Source of the DNA: Stichopus chloronotus
Taxonomy: Eukaryota; Echinodermata; Holothuroidea; Aspidochirotida; Stichopodidae
Assembly (NCBI GenBank): GCA_021234535.1
Contig: CM037840.1
Coordinates: 23,159,559 to 23,223,558 of the forward strand
Direction: 5' to 3'
DNA: 64,000 bases
This document shows, piece after piece, positions 57,640 through 64,000 of the stretch. Positions within the stretch are counted from its first letter, which is position 1; the number at the start of each line of letters is the position of its first letter. The notes under the pieces were generated by a model. The model was not told where the DNA came from. It did not search any database and saw nothing but the letters and a program-made list of their open reading frames with translations. Position numbers and translations under genes: made by a program.

Positions 57640-58399
57640 TGTTTTTTTTTTTTTTTTTTTTTTTTTGGGGGGGGGTTTCGATAAATTCTTACGCTGCATT
57701 CTTTAAAATTAAGGAAGGTAGTTCATTTTCGACGCTATAAACAGTCGTTTTCGACAAAAGGTTGGGCAAACAGCAAGATCGAGATGTAGAGTCTCAGTTT
57801 CGATCGAAGCCTGAGCCGGTCGATAAACTCAACTTTACCTTCCCTCAAAAACCGACTATTTATGAAAAAAATTACGACCTACAGGCAAACAATTTTGAAT
57901 GGGTGTTTGACTGCATTTACGCGTGGCAAAGCGATTCTGAAATACAACAGAAACAAAGTAAGAAACGCACCTTCGCTATGACATTTAGTTTTCCATGGAG
58001 CTGCTATAAATAACAGCTTCATCAAAGACGAAGTTGCTACCAACTCTTATATGTTCCCATGCACTAGGGCCTATACTTTAAACTGAAGTTTCAGAGTCGT
58101 TACTTTAAAGGCAGTCACTCATCACCCAAAGCTACATTTTGGCTAGGGGTGACCAAAATTCCCAATTGGTTTTGCCTTTTGATTGACAGCAAAAAAAAAA
58201 GATGAAGAGTAGCTCATATTACACAGTCTACACAGGGGTCCATTGTTTTGGTAACACTTGTGGAGAAGTTTTTAGACATTGGAACACTTATATTTCACGA
58301 GCTATTTCTCAGTGTCCTTACAGAATTAAGATACAAGAACTATCAAACCCAGACACACAATTACCTTTTCCCTTCAAACATATGTCAACTACTGAGTAC
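57640..58399. other. upstream of microprotein gene B, no gene seen
   Basis: A poly(dT) tract of about 25 Ts running into Gs lies at 57,642-57,675. The plus-strand frames at 57,762-58,013 and 58,202-58,453 have no family match, and the second runs into the MITE at 58,404. TTTAAAGGCAGTCACTCATC at 58,106 looks like a transposon end without a visible partner. Confidence 0.45.
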
Positions 58400-58403
58400 T
58401 TAA

Positions 58404-58750
58404 AGGGAAATAGGGCGTTTAGAGTACACCAACATGACATTCTAAAGAAATAGCTTTAGTCATTATCAAACCATTCACTTTCATCAATGAACGTCTGCCA
58501 ACGCTTCATCTCCTCAAAACGATATGCATGTGATGAGTAACAGAAGATGCATCATTTGCATTTTGAAAAGTTTGGGTGAACAAATTAGTGTTGAGCAACA
58601 AATAACTGAGTTTCTATCTGTGGGAAACTTATTTCTTGGAAAAAAAAACTACTGTCCTTCCTTAGTTTGAATAATCTATCAATCTGCATCCACAGACATT
58701 GGTATTAAAAATATTGATGTTTTTCTGTAAAACAAACGCCCTATTTCCCT
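58404..58750. mobile_element. TTAA-flanked MITE, 347 bp, perfect 17-bp ends
   Basis: AGGGAAATAGGGCGTTT at 58,404-58,420 is exactly complementary to the sequence at 58,734-58,750. TTAA flanks both sides (58,400-58,403 and 58,751-58,754), as for piggyBac or Kolobok-type transposition. It has no coding capacity. The perfect ends suggest a younger insertion than most relics here. It lies upstream of microprotein gene B. Confidence 0.9.
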
Positions 58751-58904
58751 TTAAAGAGTGAAGGCTTCATTTTCAAGCAAATGTACTTCTTTGATATTAA
58801 TATTACGCAACCACTATTTGAAATTGAACGTCGATGTGATGATGCGTATTCATGAGCAGAGCAAACAGGTTCACACATGTATACAGTGTTCTACATACAA
58901 GCCA

Positions 58905-59070
58905 CCTATAGTCCTCACAGATTTCCATAATGTGCTAAAATCATGTCTCCAGAAAACCTTTTTCTGCATGATAGAACATGACGTGATATCAAGAGATACC
59001 ATCATGGTTAGGGTTTGTTTCTTTGATGAAACCTTATCATTTATGATAGCCTTTCATGTGAGGATTGGCT
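58905..59070 (+). repeat. block c of the duplication, displaced copy
   Basis: Matches 49,610-49,790 (TAGTCCTCACAGATTTCCAT, CATCATGGTTAGGGTTTGTT, GATGAAACCTTATCATTTAT). It lies on the other side of the microprotein gene from the copy A arrangement. The plus-strand frame over it is incidental. Confidence 0.7.
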
Positions 59071-59079
59071 GACAAGCGG

Positions 59080-61130
59080 AATAGGCAAATACGCAATGCT
59101 AGTGTATGCTGGTCCTATCATTCAACGAACCATTTTTTTTTTAACATTCATAGTCTAGGTTTTTTAACAGAAACTATCCTCCGAGAATGCAATGCGAAAG
59201 TTGCATTTTTCTTGTTTTTTTTTTTTCTTGTTTTTTTACTTCCACTTCACCGTTTCAAACAGGAATTGGCTAGATGAGCTCAAAATGTCTCTGTATGATA
59301 TCTTAAAGTCATTACTCCGGTCGTAAACTTGCACCGTGCACAACGCTGGTTTGGTCAACAAGCAGTAGTCTCTATTATGGTTCCAGTTGAAAGGATTGGA
59401 GCGCTGCCAAAATAAATTGTGACGTCAACCAATCGTCCAGGGAGAGAGAAATGATGACAGCGTAGAGCTGCTTAGTGACTACTCATTTTATAGGTCTTGT
59501 ATTTCTTCGCCTACGTTGTCACTGCACTTGACAGAAAGCGGCTACACTAGTTAATTCAACAGTGTGAATTGTTATTATCTAGCTAGCTGTGCATGGGCAT
59601 GTACGTCTGCGTCCAAAACACAACACAAGCGATGCACGTGAACGGAAGTTGGGTTCCTTTCAATGGGTTGAGAACCGCGCTTGTCTTTCCGCTCTGAGGG
59701 AAGTAGATATGTTAACGTTTTTCTTTCATGCATGTATGACGGGCTGTTAAAGCGAATTATAGTTTCAAAAGTACTCCTATAGCGACAAACAGGTGTGCCA
59801 GCAATAAATAAATTCGTGTTTCAATTGCATATATATGAACTACTAAAAATATGTTTCATTCTTTCATTCAAACATTTTCCAAGTTAGTGATATTTCAGTA
59901 AAAAAAAAAATCACGTTGAAATTATGATGATGTACGTACAATTATTTCTTAAAACATTCGCCGTCTGTTCAATTATTTGAAGGTAACAATTTTTGCTGGT
60001 CGAGACCCCATCCAGGGAGTCTACAAACCAGCATCCTGGCTTCAGTGATATGTCCAGAGCTACAGGGCCTATATATTTGCAGTCCGACAAAATGGGACCA
60101 GAATTATACTTCCCTTCGATTGCGTCGCCTTAGTGATGGCAGACACCCGATCAAGGGGGGGGGGGGGGAGGTCCGAGGCCTAGATGTTGGTAGATACATA
60201 TGCTCGTTACTAGCTACAAAATTCAGCCATTATTTCCCAATCTAGTGGAAGATACAAATACATCAGTGCACTACATTTTGTGAACTAGCTAATTCTTATA
60301 AAGCTGAGTTTTTGTTACTCAGTTACATCAGTTTAAACCTTATTAATATTGGTCAAAATCAATCAAGAAAAACAATCATGCACTTACTGTTTTAGTACCT
60401 TTCTGTGGAAAGTTCGATTGACCCTGAAGCAGCACTACAGTCCTAGGTTGCGGTAGATCAGCCAGCTGTGTTTATGTATAAACGCACCAATTCCTCGAAA
60501 GATAGTGTTTACAACTTGCAATGATTATCGTACACACACACACGCGTATGAGTGAGGCTACACTAGGTTATCAGACCTAACTGTGATTTTATCCGTTAAT
60601 TTGTGAATGAATTTTGACTTCGATCTGTCAAGGGTTACCGGTGATGATTTTTCCGCATAGCCTAGGCGACTCGAGAGGTAAACTTGCGCGAAGTTTTAAA
60701 TGGAGCTCTTGAATAATTATGGCGTAGTTTCTTACAGCCCATCAATTTATGTTGCAACAACGGTGGTTGTTACAAAGGGGGATTCCCGCATGTACTGCGC
60801 ATGTTATTTGGCTCAGTGCCTGCGTAATTGATTAACTACGGAAACGTATAAGTGACACAACATCACAAACAAACAACTGTCCACAATGCAGACCCGCCTT
60901 CTTCAAAGTGAAGCAAAAGTTAAATTTCTCCCTCAGCTTTTTCACTGTATTGCTTGCTTTTGTTAACATCATCAAGAACCCGAAGGTGAAATTGAATCAA
61001 AATTTTGCTAAACGTTCTTTTAATCACTTTGCAAGTTGAGTTCCCATCAATTATTTGCTAAATGTGAAATTGCTGAATTACAATTTATTGTGATCTCAGC
61101 AGTTATTTTACAAAATGATGAATTGCTAAC
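59080..61130. other. 2-kb stretch without a recognisable gene
   Basis: It contains T-runs (59,215-59,240), a poly(dG) run (60,156-60,168) and a CA run (60,534-60,544). Open frames are short. I looked on the minus strand for a third FYKLSSNASKK exon and found none. Confidence 0.5.
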
Positions 61131-61139
61131 TAATTTTCT

Positions 61140-61640
61140 GACCTCTGCCAGCATGCATTGTAGTGAAACTTCCATTCAATTCCCAAATGTGACTCCCGAG
61201 ATGTGAGCAGTTGATGCTGTCACATTTGTTACCGACACTTGACTTGAAGCAAGCATGATGTCCTCCCCCCACATTGATAAATCATTCTATGCTTCTTTTC
61301 TTTGAGCATTCTTTTCTTCAAATTTTACACCAAATTTAATACTTCAATATCTAGTGCTATCATAATGTGAATGTATCATAAAGGGTATGAGAGTTTTGAG
61401 ACCTTCACATAACCAGTATACCTAAGCTGACCATCTCTTGATTTCAAGGTTCAAAATAGTACATTCAATAATAAAGAAAACAAAAGACTATATTCAGCCA
61501 TGTGGGGAGATGATGTCACTCCTGCTTGCTTCAAGTTCACAGTTGGTAGCAAAGGGGGTAACTTCAACTGGTAATATCTCGAGAACCACACGTGGGAACT
61601 GAATGGAAGTCTCACCAGAATGGTTGGATTAACTTACTCA
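61140..61640 (+). mobile_element. foldback MITE family F, copy 3 (truncated)
   Basis: It lacks the outer CCAGCCACA ends but keeps both arms: left GAAACTTCCATTCAATTCCC, right GGAACTGAATGGAAGTCTCA, and the inner pair CTTGAAGCAAGCATGATGTC / GATGTCACTCCTGCTTGCTT. It shares the phrase TTTAATACTTCAATATCTAG with copies 1 and 2. Confidence 0.78.
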
Positions 61641-62309
61641 AAATCAATTTGTATAAAATGGTTAATGGAACATTTAATAAACTTTTGATTCAATTTCATC
61701 TTTGGGTTCTTGAAGATGTTAACAACAAAAAAAAAAGCAATGCAGTGAATTAGCTGAGCGAGAAAATTAACAATTTTTTGCATCTCGGAGAGAAACATGT
61801 CTAATAAGCAGCAAATTGTGAAGTTATTTCTTTGTGATGTTGTGGCATTTATACGTTTCCGTAATCATCAGTGCGCAATCGATCCAGCTAGCACACAGAC
61901 CGTACACTCTCCTTACTTGTTCGAGCTCCATGATCCATACACGTGAAATGAAGTAACTGTGTAACTGCTTTCACGTGCTCGAGTTTTGTTGTGAATGACG
62001 TCTGATTTGACGTCTGGTGAATGGCGCTTGAGTGTGATACGGTAAGTTTGATTCTTCCAGGGTAGTTGCAGTGTGGACATGTTGTGCCTCTCCACAGCAT
62101 TGCCTGCAAAGTGCATTCCGGCTGCGTAGAGTACCACATGCTCTGACCACGTAGCAAACTCCCTGCTCTGATCGTACCGTTACAACTATGCAATCTTGTT
62201 ATGATACATTTTTACAGCCTGATATAGCTTGGTATTGGTACTTTCAATTCATTGCGATCGTAACCTAGACAGTCTTGCTGACGTGTGAATGAGCAGTGTT
62301 TGTGGGCTA

Positions 62310-62580
62310 CCCATGGGCGTCAATTTGATATTGAAAGTGTGGGGGGGGGGGGGGGGATCTGGCCTAAAGCTTTTTTTTCTTAAAAGCATTGTTAGCCATG
62401 GCGTAAGCCGTATGAACGAAAAACAGCATGGGGAGCGAATGCAAGCACTATCTAAGCGGAGCGCCACCATCAGTTTTCGTGGAGCGTACATGAATATTTT
62501 GGGCTTTGCAACCCCCCCCCCCCCCTTCCACGATGGCCGGAAACGCATCACATGGGTTGAGATACTGCAAAAGTCATATA
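62310..62580 (+). mobile_element. hAT-type MITE fragment, same family as 30.9 kb
   Basis: CTATCTAAGCGGAGCGCCAC (62,449 on) and CGATGGCCGGAAACGC (62,530) match the element at 30,926-31,517 (CTATCTAAGCGGAGTGCCAC and GATGGCCGGAAATAGC). The upstream part (GGGCGTCAATTTGATATTGA, then a run of about 16 Gs at 62,341-62,356) may belong to another repeat. Ends and target duplication are not defined. Confidence 0.6.
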
Positions 62581-63087
62581 TTTGAATTGTACATCCACTT
62601 CTATTTTGAGCACTTGGCAAACGTTGCAGCTGAAAATCCTCCCCTGCCAGCGGGCCCAGGCAGTGTTGGAAAACCTTCCTAAATTCTTCTGGTTTCACCG
62701 TCTGACCGTCGCTAGCGTTTGTGTACTCTCTCAGGCGCGTATCATGTGCAGCTTTTTCCGCAGGGAGGGGGTGTCCATTTTACCACAAGTGGAACATTTG
62801 ACCATTGCTAACGTAGGCCTACTGTCAAAAGCTGGGCGGAACTCCTGATCTTATGGATCTTCATGGCCCAAAACTTTTCATACAAGGGAAATCCTTGATC
62901 ACCTGCGAAAGTAGTGCGACCTACTACGTATTTTACTCTTAAGCTTTCAGAGGGTATACAAGGGAGGGATGACCCAATCACAAATAATGATGACTTGCTT
63001 CTTCGGCGGCCATCTAATGACCAGATTTTGCTGACGAAAGTGCACCCACTCCCATCCCCATTTTTAGGCACTTTTCCAGCTGCGGCT

Positions 63088-63147
63088 GCCATGGGAGACG
63101 TTGAGGAGCTTGTCCGGCTTCATGAGATCATCAGCAGTGCTGTGTAA
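63088..63147 (+). CDS. possible short exon or relic with an ankyrin-like start
   Basis: A plus-strand frame reads TFPAAAAMGDVEELVRLHEI before a stop 6 codons later. AAAMGDVEELVRL resembles the helix of an ankyrin repeat. An acceptor-like CCCATTTTTAG precedes it at about 63,057-63,067, but no donor follows before the TAA. It may be a last exon, a relic or chance. Confidence 0.2.
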   Translation, partial: AMGDVEELVRLHEIISSAV

Positions 63148-63150
63148 CCA

Positions 63151-64000
63151 GCTGAAGCGGAGGAGACCTAAATCAACAATTGTTAAAAGGGACCCAATAA
63201 ATAATAAAAAACCATGACCACTGTGAACCCTGCAGTATGCAAATAAACTTTGAGACCGGCAGAGAAAATTTCTAATTGTGGTTCCACTTGGATTAGCATC
63301 AAGGGACTCGATCGGGCCTATTCAAGAGATGACTACATTATCTAGTTTTCAGAATGTAATATATTTGGGATAATGGACATTCGTCCTATATCATATTCCG
63401 CAACAATAAAAACCTATGAGTCACAGATATGACACCACTGTCTCACTAATTAAAACTGAAACTCCGTTTCCACTATAACAAGATGAGCTATATAATTTGA
63501 CAGATTTGAAAGAACTGACAGCAAGACACAAAGTGGAGGAGACCTGGTAGAAGCAATACTTATACCAATGGTCAGGCCACCGAAACACAGACACGACAAA
63601 GAACGTGAAGTTAATTTATAACAACGGTAGCAAAACACTAAAGCCCTTTGACCACTCCGCACGCCATTTCACCTCTCTCTATTTTAGGTGAAAAAACTAC
63701 TCACTACACGTCTGCTAATTAAGTACCTTTTGATTTTTCACTTATACACCGAGCAAGAGAATTTGTAAAACCTCCTTGGTTCGAGTATCTGAAACCATTA
63801 TACTTTACTGTGGAATTTGAAAAACTAGAGTAGGTATGCGGACAGTTGGAGTCAAAAAAAGAGAAGTGCGTTGGTGAAAAAAAAAAAACAATGCATCGAA
63901 CCTAAAGATTCCAAGCTGATACTGATAGATGTTAAATGATGTTACAGATGTGTTTATATTTTGAAGTCCATGACGGTAAATGAGGAAGTATTAAATTTTG
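63151..64000. other. right edge, no gene seen
   Basis: AT-rich sequence with a poly(A) run near 63,877 and no open frame of note on either strand. Confidence 0.5.

Noticed and set aside
58202..58453. 83-codon plus-strand open frame
   Set aside because: Its end lies within the TTAA MITE at 58,404 and it shows no domain, signal or splice support.
62808..63092. 94-codon minus-strand frame
   Set aside because: Its composition is unremarkable, and the plus strand across part of it has the more protein-like AAAMGDVEELVRL; neither could be confirmed.
1..64000. CRISPR arrays, operons, phage or bacterial features
   Set aside because: None is present; splice sites, microsatellites and eukaryotic transposons show that this is animal nuclear DNA.

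Overview
The window looks like AT-rich, repeat-laden nuclear DNA of a marine deuterostome, most probably an echinoderm. The clues are: a degraded Ty3/gypsy retrotransposon with integrase upstream of reverse transcriptase (the Gmr1-like order, known from deuterostomes); a foldback transposon with 15-bp tandem repeats in its arms, like the sea urchin TU elements; introns with normal GT/AG borders; and many cut-and-paste transposon relics. No prokaryotic gene organisation is present. The species call is an inference.

Genes are few. (1) Minus strand, 1-4,809: one well-bounded 542-nt internal exon (4,268-4,809) and a possible next exon at the window edge (1-68), of an unrecognised gene whose exon end faintly resembles the start of a homeodomain. 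(2) Plus strand, 38,390-40,711: a single-pass membrane protein with an LRRNT-LRR-LRRCT ectodomain and a long disordered cytoplasmic tail; this is the clearest gene. (3) Minus strand, 50,608-50,941 and 57,224-57,539: two paralogous microproteins of about 105 and 102 residues, each in one coding exon preceded by a splice acceptor a few bases before the ATG. Each has a short Ser/Thr/Pro-rich ectodomain, one membrane segment and an almost invariant cytoplasmic motif, FYKLSSNASKK. They sit in a decayed segmental duplication (about 45.6-50.9 kb versus 53.2-57.5 kb). I do not recognise the family.

The rest is mostly mobile DNA. From left to right: (AT)n and (GAT)n microsatellites in a presumed intron (3.5-4.2 kb); a gene-poor stretch to 14 kb; a first, diverged AGGTCA array (14.0-14.9 kb); a 3.7-kb foldback element (15.0-18.7 kb) holding a nested TTAA-flanked MITE; a 3.0-kb terminal-inverted-repeat element with a recurrent 16-bp motif in both orientations (19.26-22.29 kb); a 3.0-kb hAT-like element with a near-perfect 8-bp target duplication (23.33-26.31 kb) that carries a second AGGTCA array; a 592-bp hAT-type MITE with a perfect 8-bp target duplication (30.9-31.5 kb); three copies of a ~525-bp foldback MITE (32.6, 47.5 and 61.1 kb); the Gmr1-like pol relic (34.2-36.5 kb); a third AGGTCA array just past the LRR gene (41.3-43.0 kb); and a 347-bp TTAA MITE with perfect 17-bp ends (58.4 kb).

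The two observations I consider most worth pursuing are the FYKLSSNASKK microprotein pair, and the dispersed ~145-bp repeat arrays whose unit carries directly repeated AGGTCA half-sites in DR1-DR4-DR4 spacing, the format bound by nuclear receptors.
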